A stretch of 64,000 nucleotides of DNA from Chryseobacterium sp. ISL-6 (GTDB lineage: Bacteria; Bacteroidota; Bacteroidia; Flavobacteriales; Weeksellaceae), in the NCBI RefSeq assembly GCF_018613715.1, contig NZ_JAGGPT010000007.1, forward strand, positions 346,925 to 410,924. Direction: 5' to 3'. Positions 45,724 to 54,277 of this stretch are shown in pieces. How positions within the stretch are numbered: the first letter of the stretch is position 1; the number at the start of each line of letters is the position of its first letter. Both the position numbers and the translations under genes were made by a program. The notes under the pieces were generated by a model. The model was not told the origin of the DNA. It did not search any database and was given only the letters and a program-made list of their open reading frames with translations.

Positions 45724-46509
45724 ATGAATTCTTCTAAAACCATCTTGAATGTTGATGAGGTCACAAAACCTTACTTTGTTTGGTTTGAAGATAATTGGAG
45801 GCATGATGACGTTCTTCATCTTCATCCGAAAAAAGGACAGCTGGTGTATGTAGAAAGTGGATTCCAGTATTTAACTGTAGAGGGAAAGATCTATCTTTTG
45901 CCTCAAAACCATGCTGCCTGGATTCCTCCTAATGCTTTGCATAAAACCAATTCCCATTCTGAAAGAATACGATTGATGATCATGTTTTTTGATGCTGATA
46001 AAGAAGATTCATTTTATCATCAGGTTAATGTATTTTCTGTTCCTCCCGTCCTTAAGGAAATGATAAAATATGCTGAAAAGTGGTCCATCAATAAAGAGGA
46101 GAATGCGGACGAAAATATATTTTTACAAGCCCTGTATAATGAATTACCAAACTTCGTCGCCGATTCTATCCAACTGCACATCAGTCTTCCAAAAGATAAG
46201 CGGTTAACACAGGCTATTGATTACCTGAATGCCCACTACACAGAAGATCTTAAAATGGAAGAATTAAGTGACATGGCTTCCTTATCGCTCCGATCTCTGG
46301 AAAGGATCTTTAAGAAGGAAACAGGACTCACCCTAATCAAGTATCAGCAAATGCTTCGCATCATCAAAAGCCTCGAACTCCTGAGTTCCAAAGAATGGAC
46401 GATTTCAGAAATTGCTTATCAGGTAGGTTACAAAAGCCTACAGGCCTTTACCAATAGCTTTCAATCGGTTATGCAATACAGACCCAGTGATTTTTCAAAA
46501 ACCCTTTGA
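45724..46509 (+). CDS. AraC-family regulator with cupin domain
   Basis: 261 residues. An N-terminal cupin barrel (VWFEDNWRHDDVLHLHPKKG near 18-37; AAWIPPNALHKTNSHSE) has His residues that may bind metal or ligand. A C-terminal AraC double HTH occupies about 160-261 (MEELSDMASLSLRSLERIFKKETG; TISEIAYQVGYKSLQAFTNSFQ). It is divergent from the CynX-type MFS gene and is its probable regulator. Its stop abuts the LOG gene stop (convergent, no spacer). Confidence 0.9.
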   Translation: MNSSKTILNVDEVTKPYFVWFEDNWRHDDVLHLHPKKGQLVYVESGFQYLTVEGKIYLLPQNHAAWIPPNALHKTNSHSERIRLMIMFFDADKEDSFYHQVNVFSVPPVLKEMIKYAEKWSINKEENADENIFLQALYNELPNFVADSIQLHISLPKDKRLTQAIDYLNAHYTEDLKMEELSDMASLSLRSLERIFKKETGLTLIKYQQMLRIIKSLELLSSKEWTISEIAYQVGYKSLQAFTNSFQSVMQYRPSDFSKTL

Positions 46510-47094
46510 TCAGACTTCGTCTTTAGAGATCCATTTTTCTACTTTTGGCGCCTGATAATTTTTCATCTTTTTTAAAAGAGAATCGATCTGATCATCTACG
46601 ATCAACATTTTCTGATTAGCTTCTTTAAGGAAACCTTTCTCCACCATGGTTTGACTCATTTTTAAAAGATCATCATAAAACCCATTGATATTGAGTAGAG
46701 CAATTGGTTTTTGGTGTAGTCCCAATTGTGCCCAGGTCATCATTTCAAAAAGCTCTTCCAAAGTTCCATATCCACCAGGTAACGCAATAACTCCATCTGA
46801 TAATTCATTCATTTTGGTTTTGCGTTCATGCATGGTTTCTACAAGGATCAGATCAGTTAAGCTTTTATGCGCAATTTCTTTTCCTTGTAGAAAATGAGGA
46901 AGTATACCGATCGCTTCACCCCCATTTTCCATTACTCCATTGGCAATAGTTCCCATCAGGCCTGTCTTTGATCCACCATATACCAAACCTATTTGTTCAT
47001 CAGCCAATCGCTTTCCTAATAGGTAAGCTTGCTCTTCATAGATAGAATCAGTTCCAAAACTTGATCCACAAAATACAGTTAATCTCTTTATCAT
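46510..47094 (-). CDS. LOG-family protein (TIGR00730 type)
   Basis: 194 residues. The LOG motifs are present: VYGGSKTGLMGTIAN with ER-type loop METMHERKTKM, and the nucleotide-binding PGGYGTLEELFEMMTW (about 107-122). Family members cleave nucleoside 5'-monophosphates to free base and ribose 5-phosphate (cytokinin-type phosphoribohydrolase). In bacteria the physiological substrate is often unclear. Cytosolic. It precedes nothing on its strand and is downstream of the DHA2 exporter, possibly cotranscribed (30 bp gap). Confidence 0.92.
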   Translation of the reverse strand: MIKRLTVFCGSSFGTDSIYEEQAYLLGKRLADEQIGLVYGGSKTGLMGTIANGVMENGGEAIGILPHFLQGKEIAHKSLTDLILVETMHERKTKMNELSDGVIALPGGYGTLEELFEMMTWAQLGLHQKPIALLNINGFYDDLLKMSQTMVEKGFLKEANQKMLIVDDQIDSLLKKMKNYQAPKVEKWISKDEV

Positions 47095-47124
47095 TTTTAT
47101 TTGAATATTTCTGATAGCCGCATT

Positions 47125-48513
47125 TTACGAAACGGCAACCTGGGTTCTTTTTACTTTCAATTCTTTGAAGATCAAATATACTAATATTCCGATCGCAGAT
47201 ACTGCATAACCCGCCAGTATAATAATACTTAAACTCCCTACAGCCTGTTCTGATGGATAGATCTGACTCATTAAAGTCATAAACGATAAACCAATCCCGG
47301 CACCCAAAAAGTAGTTGGTACTCGTTAAACTTGATGCGACTCCATAATGTGATGCCTCAACATCACGAATCCCCAAAATTGATAAACTCGTGAAACAAAA
47401 TGTCATGCCTACTCCTGAAATACACGCAGCACCTAATAAAACGATCGTTAATGGGTGACCAAAGTAAATAGATATCAGCAACGCTAAAGCACCAGCCAGC
47501 ATAAAGGACCATCCTAAAATTCCCATTTTAGCCGGATTCAGTTTTTTTGAAACTGATGGTAAAATAAATTTAGCCACTAATGCAGACATTACACTGAAAG
47601 GAACCAACATCAATCCCGCCGAAGCAGCACTGTGATTCATATCTTTCTGAAGCATTAACGAGATCAGAAATAAAAATCCTATGAAAAAGGCTCCTAATGC
47701 AAAGAAGGCAAGGTTAGCAGACATTAATGATCTGTGCCTGAATAACTGAAGATCAATTAAAGGCTGAGCTACTGTTTTTAAGCGGTAGAATACAGCACTT
47801 AAAAGTACAATGGCTACTACAATTGATCCGATTACTAAAAATGGCTGTTCTTTAATCTGTGTCAGTTCATGAGCTCCATACGTCAAGCTTAGTAAGCCGA
47901 GAACTAATAGTATCCCTGAAATCGCATCTGTTTTCTGAACACTTTCCGATTTTTCATCTGCCGGTAAATATCGATATGCAAAAATAAGGGTCAACAAAAG
48001 AATAGGTACATTAATGAGGAAAACCCAGTGCCAGCTTAAGTAGGTACTGATAATTCCTCCTATTGACAATCCACTCCCCGATCCGATTGCAGCAAAAGAA
48101 CTGAAAACACCCAATGCTTTATTGCGTTCGTGATTTTCGGTAAATGTATTCGTCACAATAGATAGCGCTGAAGGCATAATAAATGCCGCTCCCAATCCTT
48201 GTAAGGCTCTGAATACAGCCAACATTTCAAAATTGGTGGAAAGACCTGCTCCTAAAGAAGTCAGCATAAAGATTAATCCTCCTAAAATGAACATTTTTTT
48301 TCTTCCGATCTGATCTGAAAGTTTCCCGCCAATAATCAGGAAACCACCAAAAAATAAAACATATAGTGTCTGTAACCATTGAACGGTTTCAGCTCCAATA
48401 TGGAATTGCTCCTGAATAGATGGGATGGTTAGGTTAATAATGGCAATATCCAGCGCTTCAACAAAAGTTCCGATTGATGCCAATATTAATATTAAATTCC
48501 TCCTTGTTCCCAT
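47125..48513 (-). CDS. DHA2-family MFS drug exporter (EmrB/QacA type)
   Basis: 462 residues from the ATG at 48513 (a TTG three codons earlier is less likely), with about fourteen hydrophobic helices, the DHA2 size. Near the start FVEALDIAIINLTIPSIQ is the motif D1 region, and GGKLSDQIGRKKMFILGG is the loop 2-3 motif A. GIISTYLSWHWVFLINVP matches motif C-like sequence of 14-TM exporters. Likely a proton-driven drug or metabolite exporter. The divergent Lrp/AsnC gene is its probable regulator. Confidence 0.9.
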   Translation of the reverse strand: MGTRRNLILILASIGTFVEALDIAIINLTIPSIQEQFHIGAETVQWLQTLYVLFFGGFLIIGGKLSDQIGRKKMFILGGLIFMLTSLGAGLSTNFEMLAVFRALQGLGAAFIMPSALSIVTNTFTENHERNKALGVFSSFAAIGSGSGLSIGGIISTYLSWHWVFLINVPILLLTLIFAYRYLPADEKSESVQKTDAISGILLVLGLLSLTYGAHELTQIKEQPFLVIGSIVVAIVLLSAVFYRLKTVAQPLIDLQLFRHRSLMSANLAFFALGAFFIGFLFLISLMLQKDMNHSAASAGLMLVPFSVMSALVAKFILPSVSKKLNPAKMGILGWSFMLAGALALLISIYFGHPLTIVLLGAACISGVGMTFCFTSLSILGIRDVEASHYGVASSLTSTNYFLGAGIGLSFMTLMSQIYPSEQAVGSLSIIILAGYAVSAIGILVYLIFKELKVKRTQVAVS

Positions 48514-48656
48514 AGTATTCAAATTTCCTGCAAAATTAAAATATTTAGAACGTATGTAAAAATTTAACCTTAAATTTGGAACATAAATTACTTTTTAAAA
48601 CAAATAAAAGAACAAATGTACTTTTAAGTTAATTTTAAAATAAAAAAACAGAACAA

Positions 48657-49127
48657 ATGCAACCGGAAAATTACACACTGGACGAGAAAGACCTTTCTAT
48701 TCTGCGTTTATTACAGAAAGATGCGAAGCTAAGTGTTCGTGATATTTCGACCAGGATTAATTTAAGCCCTACTCCCACTCATGAGCGAATTAAGCGTATG
48801 GAGAAATCCGGAGTGATCAAAGAATACACCGCTGTCTTAGACCGCAAAAAGGTCAATAAAGGAATGATGGTGGTATGTATGATCGCTTTAAAAGCTCACA
48901 ATAAAAAAGAAGCGACCTTATTTATTGAAGAAGTAAGCAAGCTAAAAGAAGTCGTTGAATTCTACAACATCAGCGGCGATTTCGATTTTATGCTTAAAAT
49001 TCTGGCTCCCAATATGGATGAGTTTCACGATTTCTTTGTGAATAAGCTTTCAGAGATTGAAGGGATTGGGCAGACGAAAAGTATTTTTGTGATGAATAGT
49101 ATTAAGGAAAGTTCCCAGATTTTATAA
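48657..49127 (+). CDS. Lrp/AsnC-family transcriptional regulator
   Basis: 156 residues. N-terminal winged HTH (DEKDLSILRLLQKDAKLSVR, then DISTRINLSPTPTHERIKRM) and a C-terminal RAM/ACT-like effector domain (VVCMIALKAHNKKEATLFIE; EFYNISGDFDFMLKILAPNM). The family senses amino acids and usually forms octamers or dimers. It is divergent from the DHA2 exporter across 143 bp containing a plus-strand TAAATTTG near 48574, so it probably controls that exporter and itself. Confidence 0.92.
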   Translation: MQPENYTLDEKDLSILRLLQKDAKLSVRDISTRINLSPTPTHERIKRMEKSGVIKEYTAVLDRKKVNKGMMVVCMIALKAHNKKEATLFIEEVSKLKEVVEFYNISGDFDFMLKILAPNMDEFHDFFVNKLSEIEGIGQTKSIFVMNSIKESSQIL

Positions 49128-49608
49128 TGGTTAAACGCGAAGACGCAAAGTTTCTTCATGTATGATGCTTTTAAGGCGCAAGGTCTTCATCTGTGATAAA
49201 AATGATACTTTCATTGCGAGGAGCGAAACAATCTCTTGCCAATTGAGGTCTTTATAACAGGAGATTGCTTCACCTACGGTTCGCAATGACAAAACTTTAA
49301 GCATTATATTTCAATGTAAGTATAGAAAAAATAGGGTTTCGTATAAAAACCAGATGGTAATTCAACAGCACCTCTTACTTTAGTGCTATCAAAAAATTTC
49401 ATAAGTCAATTTTACAGAATATCTGGCTCCTCAACACTGATTAAAGCTAATCAACAGACCCAAAATACGTTTGATTAGATAGCATTACTTACCCCCTTTA
49501 TGTTTTTATTCAGATGTATGAAGATGCCAGATCTTCTTTTTTTGGGAACGAAATTAACATTAACTTTAAACCCAATTAAAATTACAACCTCTCACTTCTG
49601 AATATTAC
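49128..49608. repeat. Non-coding gap with two dispersed repeat elements
   Basis: 49128-49197 is a forward copy of the TGGTTAAA...GACGCAAA...TTTTAAGGCGCAAGG repeat (other copies at 50151-50225 and, reversed, 1075-1133). 49211-49289 is a hairpin-forming element with ends TCATTGCGA and CGCAATGA and inner CAATCTC and GAGATTG arms. The remaining 320 bp shows no gene and no confident signal. Confidence 0.65.
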
Positions 49609-50121
49609 ATGAATCTCTCTTTCTTAACAACAGCGATAGAAAAATGGAAAAATCTTGAAAAACCATACTACTTGCTTGTTGCCCTTATTTTTGTCCTGTT
49701 GTTTAATGTACTTTTCTTTTATGTATTAGACCTACTCAAAGTTCCAGAAAATGAATTAGGATTTCAGAAGTTTAAAAAATTAAGTAATATTGAATTATTC
49801 CTTTTAACCGTATTAGTTGCACCGGTTATTGAAACTTTGGCCTTCCAATATCTTCCAATACAAATTACAGAATGGTTAGCTAAGAAAGCAAGTCTCTTTA
49901 ACGTAAAAACAGTCACGCTACTTTCTATTTCAATCTCTACGGGTTTATTCTCAGCAGCACATTATGAACATAGCTTCTATTATGCGTTAGCAACGATACC
50001 TGGTGGCATTCTTCTGGCTTATACTTATATCAACTTTCAGAAAAGAGATCGGACCGGTTTATCAACAACGATTCTTTTTCATGCGCTTTATAACCTTGCT
50101 ACTTTTTTGATTAATTTTTGA
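49609..50121 (+). CDS. CPBP-family intramembrane protein
   Basis: 170 residues with about five membrane helices. The family's motifs are recognisable: APVIETLAFQ with Glu75, FSAAHYEH with His118, and FHALYNL with His158 and Asn162. Glu75 is followed by Thr rather than a second Glu, and the usual Arg is Gln80. Canonical CPBP (Abi/CAAX-like) proteases have EExxxR, so activity is uncertain although the metal-binding Glu and His remain. Single gene. Role unknown; relatives include bacteriocin self-immunity and membrane proteases. Confidence 0.75.
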   Translation: MNLSFLTTAIEKWKNLEKPYYLLVALIFVLLFNVLFFYVLDLLKVPENELGFQKFKKLSNIELFLLTVLVAPVIETLAFQYLPIQITEWLAKKASLFNVKTVTLLSISISTGLFSAAHYEHSFYYALATIPGGILLAYTYINFQKRDRTGLSTTILFHALYNLATFLINF

Positions 50122-50150
50122 TCCAATAAAGTACTAATAAGGGTTACAAA

Positions 50151-50310
50151 TGGTTAAATGCAAAGACGCAAATTTTCTTTTAAAATCATTTTATTTTTAA
50201 GGCGCAAGGATCTTATCTACGATGAGATTTAAAAAATCTGAGTAATCTGTGGGAAATAAAACAAACACAAAAAAGAGATTCCTCCTTCATCATAATGACA
50301 TGGTGTTGAA
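50151..50310. repeat. Dispersed repeats between the CPBP and methyltransferase genes
   Basis: 50151-50225 is a second forward copy of the GACGCAAA/AAGGCGCAAGG repeat. It is followed by AAATCTGAGTAATCTGTGGG, a typical tail of such repeats, and by GAGATTCCTCCTTCATCATAATGACA (about 50275-50300), which resembles the right end of the palindromic element at 49211. The rest of 50122-50483 shows no gene. Confidence 0.55.
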
Positions 50311-50483
50311 AACTGCAATTGTAAGAACAGTCCATTGTATCATCAATAAAAATTCCATTAAATCTTCGGGTTATGGGGAAATTAATCACTGCCATTTTAC
50401 ATTTTAAGAAACTTTTAATCTTAACTATTCTGATGTTCGGTTAGGAATTGCTAAATTCAGGTTGTCAATTAAAACAGAATATT

Positions 50484-51251
50484 ATGCCTTGGAATCCCGA
50501 TGTTTACAATCAATTTAAAGATATCCGTTTTAAACCTTTTTACGATCTTGCTGATCTGATCACCGCAGACTCACCTATGAAAGCTGTTGATTTGGGTTGT
50601 GGAACGGGAGAACAAACCGCTATTCTTACAGAAAAATTTCCCCAAGCCGAATTTACGGGTATTGATTCTTCCCCTGAAATGTTGGAAAAATCTAAAACAC
50701 TCGAAAATGATCGTCTTCATTTTAGATTATCCACTACAGAAGAAATGCTTGCTAGTGATGAAAATTGGAATCTCATTTTCAGCAATGCTGCTTTACAATG
50801 GTCTGATGATCATAAGACTCTGTTTCCTCAACTGATTTCCAAACTGAAAAAGGATGGTCAGTTCGCTGTTCAAATGCCCTATCAGCCAGGAAATACATTA
50901 AATAAAATTTTATTTGAACTCGCTGATGAAGAGCCGTTTAAAACCCAATTAACTCATTGGAACCGCCCTTCTGCCGTGCTAACTATTGATGAATATGCAC
51001 AGATTTTATTTGAAAATGGTATTGAAGAGCTAAATCTTTTCCAAAAGGTCTATCCTATTATCGCTGAAGATCATGAGACTTTATTTAAATTCATTTCGGG
51101 TTCCGCTTTAATTCCTTATTTGGAAAGGCTTAATGAAGATCAGCAAAAGGAATTTACCTCTGAGTTTAAAAAACGTATTGCTATAGGTTTTCCTAGACTT
51201 CCTGCTATTTATGCATTTAAGAGAATTTTAATGTATGGAAGAAAAAAATAA
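50484..51251 (+). CDS. Trans-aconitate methyltransferase-like SAM-dependent enzyme
   Basis: 255 residues from the ATG at 50484; MPWNPDVYNQF matches the start of Tam-type enzymes, so the upstream in-frame start at 50448 is rejected. The SAM-binding motif I is AVDLGCGTGEQTA (about 38-50), with FTGIDSSPEML as motif II and NLIFSNAALQWSDDH as motif IV. Tam methylates trans-aconitate to protect the TCA cycle; other small acids are possible. The following GNAT gene overlaps by 17 bp, so the two are coupled. Confidence 0.85.
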   Translation: MPWNPDVYNQFKDIRFKPFYDLADLITADSPMKAVDLGCGTGEQTAILTEKFPQAEFTGIDSSPEMLEKSKTLENDRLHFRLSTTEEMLASDENWNLIFSNAALQWSDDHKTLFPQLISKLKKDGQFAVQMPYQPGNTLNKILFELADEEPFKTQLTHWNRPSAVLTIDEYAQILFENGIEELNLFQKVYPIIAEDHETLFKFISGSALIPYLERLNEDQQKEFTSEFKKRIAIGFPRLPAIYAFKRILMYGRKK

Positions 51252-51708
51252 AGGTCTTCATCTAAGAAAGGCCACTTTAACGGACTTAATGACCATTATA
51301 GAAATGCTTGCGGATGATATATTGGGTCAGAGCCGGGAAGAAGTTTCTGTTCCCCTGGATGAGCGGTACGTTTCTGCTTTTAAAGCCATTGATCAGGATC
51401 CCAATCAGGACTTGGTCGTGCTAGTGAATGACCACGATGAGGTCTTAGGAACTTTACAGCTTACTTATCTTCAATATCTGAATCATAAAGGCAGCAAGCG
51501 GGCATTGATAGAATCCGTGCGGATTCATTCTTCTCAGCGAGGAAAGGGACTGGGACAAAAAATGTTTCAGCTGGCAATTGAGCGTGCTAAGGAAAAAGGG
51601 GCAACGATCCTTCAATTGGCTTCTGATAAAAAAAGGGTCGAAGCATTGAGGTTTTATGAAAAGCTAGGATTTACAGCTTCTCATGAAGGTTTTAAAATGA
51701 AAATATAA
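51235..51708 (+). CDS. GNAT-family N-acetyltransferase
   Basis: 157 residues. The acetyl-CoA loop is IHSSQRGKGLGQKMFQLAIE (RGxGxG at about 102-107), followed by the conserved LQLASDKKRVEALRFYEKLGF end of the GNAT core. Overlap of 17 bp with the methyltransferase gene implies joint translation and perhaps a shared role. Substrate unknown. Confidence 0.9.
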   Translation: MEEKNKGLHLRKATLTDLMTIIEMLADDILGQSREEVSVPLDERYVSAFKAIDQDPNQDLVVLVNDHDEVLGTLQLTYLQYLNHKGSKRALIESVRIHSSQRGKGLGQKMFQLAIERAKEKGATILQLASDKKRVEALRFYEKLGFTASHEGFKMKI

Positions 51709-51943
51709 TGGTAAATCCAAACCAAGAAATTTCTCGTATATAGATTGAAAGGTCTTATCAGCTGTAAAAATCTATGCAGAAAATAGTAAAATAATAAAAA
51801 TTTGATGCAAGATTTCTGTTTTATAGGATTTATTATATAGAATAATGAGCTTAGACTTGTTTTGGTACGGGCTTTGAACAAAAGAAAATATTACAATAAT
51901 ACAGGGCTAAAAACCGATACCAACAACAAACAATTACGATATA

Positions 51944-52282
51944 ATGAAAAAAATATTAGCAATAGCAGTTTTAACATTAGGAATATACAGTGTTACCAGC
52001 TGTACAGCAAAACAGGCAACTTCTTCAACAGATATGGAAAAGAATGATTCGATAACCGCGACCGGAAAGGTTACCAAGATCGAAAACGGAAAAGATGGGT
52101 ATATGGCGACCATTCAGGATACGAATGGTAAAGAATATGTAGCTACCATCAGCATCGTTAATCTTCAAAAAAGCGGAAGTACATTCAAACGTTATGAAGT
52201 AGGAGATACCGTTACTGTTCAGGGTCCTTCATGGAAAGATGATCAGGGAAAGATCTATATCAAAGCTGAACAATTGAAATAA
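51944..52282 (+). CDS. Small OB-fold-like lipoprotein
   Basis: 112 residues. Lipoprotein signal ILAIAVLTLGIYSVTSC with Cys at about residue 20. The mature domain (ATGKVTKIENGKDGYMATIQ; EVGDTVTVQGPSWKDDQGKI) has the short strand pattern of a small OB-like or beta-barrel domain. No known function. Single gene followed by its own terminator. Confidence 0.7.
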   Translation: MKKILAIAVLTLGIYSVTSCTAKQATSSTDMEKNDSITATGKVTKIENGKDGYMATIQDTNGKEYVATISIVNLQKSGSTFKRYEVGDTVTVQGPSWKDDQGKIYIKAEQLK

Positions 52283-52324
52283 TCTAATAGAAAAGCAACC
52301 ATTTTTTAATAATTCTCTAAGATG

Positions 52325-52357
52325 ATATCCTTCACGTGTTATGAAGGATATTTTTTT
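52325..52357 (+). terminator. Terminator of the OB-like lipoprotein gene
   Basis: ATATCCTTCA (52325-52334) pairs perfectly with TGAAGGATAT (52342-52351) around a 7-nt loop, followed by a run of T. It is 42 bp after the stop. Confidence 0.88.
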
Positions 52358-52438
52358 GGTTATCCATTAATATTTTACAAATGATAGTATCATTTGATAT
52401 TATCAGAAATTAAAAATACGGTTATCATCTATTTTCTT

Positions 52439-53944
52439 CTATTTCTGATCTACCTTTTTAAAATGCACTCCCTCTTTTTGCAGATCCATAACGACATCGG
52501 ATATTTTCCCTTCATTGTCTATTGTGAAGTTCAACTCAAATTCGGGGTTCATTTGCTGGGGAATTTCATTTATTAATTTGCAGACAAAAGCATTGTATTG
52601 CATAGGTTCCAATCTGAACTTAAATGCCGGGAAAACCACAAACAACTGATCACCCTCTTTTACTATTTCAAAAGTTCCATATCCCAGATTCGTAAATTTT
52701 CCGGTATAATCACTCAAATTAAACATTGGCTTTTTATTCTGATCGATTGGTTTGATTGTTTTTTCCGGTTTTTTAATATCATAAATTTCCTTTGTATACG
52801 CATAAGGTTTTTGCCCATCCAAGCCCAACATCCTGTTTGATATCATACTGGTAAGGGTGTATGGGAGATCAGAATTCTGTTGATTGCTCAATACAATAAT
52901 TCCAATTTTCTCTACTGGAAATAATACGGCATTAGAAGAAAATCCCGATACCGCGCCACCATGATGTACTTTATAATGCCCTCTGTACATATTGACATTC
53001 CAGCCGTATCCATATCCGAATAAATAACTGTTTTGTTCTGCAGTAGCTGGTGGACGGCCATTAAATATTGCTTTAATGCTCATCGCCTCCTTTACATAAT
53101 TCTCAGAAAGGATCTTCTGTTGTTGAAAAGTTCCGTTATTCAGCCACATTCTCATCCAGTTGGCCATATCATTAGCCGTACTGTTTACCGCTGCTCCTGG
53201 CTGATCATTGTGAGGTCTTTGATAGAGTATCTTTTCCGTACTGCCTTTATATACTCCGTAAGGCAATGAATAATCATCAGACTTCACCATCTCCTCTATG
53301 GTAGTAGAAGAATGATCCATTTGTAACGGTTTAAAGACCCTATTTTTAATCAGATTCTCCCAGGTTTCACCACTCACCTGCTCGGCAATCGTTCCCAAAA
53401 TGATATAACCCAGATTACTGTAGATCCAGCTGTCTTTAACTTCCCCACCCGGCTTTAGATAAGGTAAGCGTTTCATCAGATCTATTCTTTTGTTTTCAGG
53501 AAAAAGAATGTAAGATCCATCGGCTCTTCCAATTCCGCTTTTATGACTTAATAAATCCCCTACCGTCATCATAGCATTCATTCTGTCATTATAAAACTGA
53601 AGATTCGGAATGTACAATGCAGGTTTGGAATCTACTGAAAGTTTATTTTCATCCTGAAGAGATCCTATGAGTATCGAAGTAAAAGACTTTGTAATACTGC
53701 CGATCGGAAACACTGTATTAACAGTCACCGGAAGTTTTTTCTCTAAATCCCTGAAACCAAATCCCTGGGAATAAATCACTTTATCATCCTTAACAATTGC
53801 CACAGACAAACCGACTCCCTTATAATCTGCTATGATATTATTAATTTCCTGATCTAAACCTTTCAGATTGGGCTGAGCTTTTTGACCATTTATAAATGTC
53901 CCCGTCATGCAGATAGTCAGCAAGAAAATTTTGAAGTGATTCAT
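52439..53944 (-). CDS. Exported class C beta-lactamase-fold serine hydrolase
   Basis: 501 residues with a signal peptide (FKIFLLTICMTGTFINGQ). The beta-lactamase/PBP-like domain has Ser83-x-x-Lys86 in GSITKSFTS, Tyr175-Ser-Asn177 in WIYSNLGY, and HHGGAVSG in place of the KTG box. These are the catalytic marks of AmpC/EstB/D-aminopeptidase-like hydrolases. The C-terminal 120 residues form an extra beta domain found in many such peptidases or esterases. It could act on D-amino-acid peptides, esters or beta-lactams; the length and HxG motif favour an esterase/peptidase. Single gene. Confidence 0.9.
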   Translation of the reverse strand: MNHFKIFLLTICMTGTFINGQKAQPNLKGLDQEINNIIADYKGVGLSVAIVKDDKVIYSQGFGFRDLEKKLPVTVNTVFPIGSITKSFTSILIGSLQDENKLSVDSKPALYIPNLQFYNDRMNAMMTVGDLLSHKSGIGRADGSYILFPENKRIDLMKRLPYLKPGGEVKDSWIYSNLGYIILGTIAEQVSGETWENLIKNRVFKPLQMDHSSTTIEEMVKSDDYSLPYGVYKGSTEKILYQRPHNDQPGAAVNSTANDMANWMRMWLNNGTFQQQKILSENYVKEAMSIKAIFNGRPPATAEQNSYLFGYGYGWNVNMYRGHYKVHHGGAVSGFSSNAVLFPVEKIGIIVLSNQQNSDLPYTLTSMISNRMLGLDGQKPYAYTKEIYDIKKPEKTIKPIDQNKKPMFNLSDYTGKFTNLGYGTFEIVKEGDQLFVVFPAFKFRLEPMQYNAFVCKLINEIPQQMNPEFELNFTIDNEGKISDVVMDLQKEGVHFKKVDQK

Positions 53945-54277
53945 GGTGTTGAATTAGATGGCTGGAATTTAGCAATTTATTGAATCCTTCACAAGATCTG
54001 GCTTATCAAAAGCTTAAAAGTCAATTTAATAACTTCAGCGTATCGTATTTAATTAAAAAAAATTAACCGCCAATCCTTTGTCCATAGGTTACCACAAATA
54101 ATTAGATTTCATAAATAAACTATATAGATATTTATTATAATTCTTTATTTCCTTTATCCATTATACTTCTGATTATCAACAAGTAATACCATATCCCAAT
54201 ATTGTGATTAAATACAATTCCGATCATAATATTTCCTAACTTAGTGAAAACTAATCAACCATCAAAATTTCAAATTT
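53945..54277. other. Intergenic region without identified features
   Basis: 333 bp between the divergent serine hydrolase and surface-protein genes. AT-rich, no reading frame or strong hairpin. Both promoters must lie here, but I see no confident TTG/TAnnTTTG pair. Confidence 0.5.
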
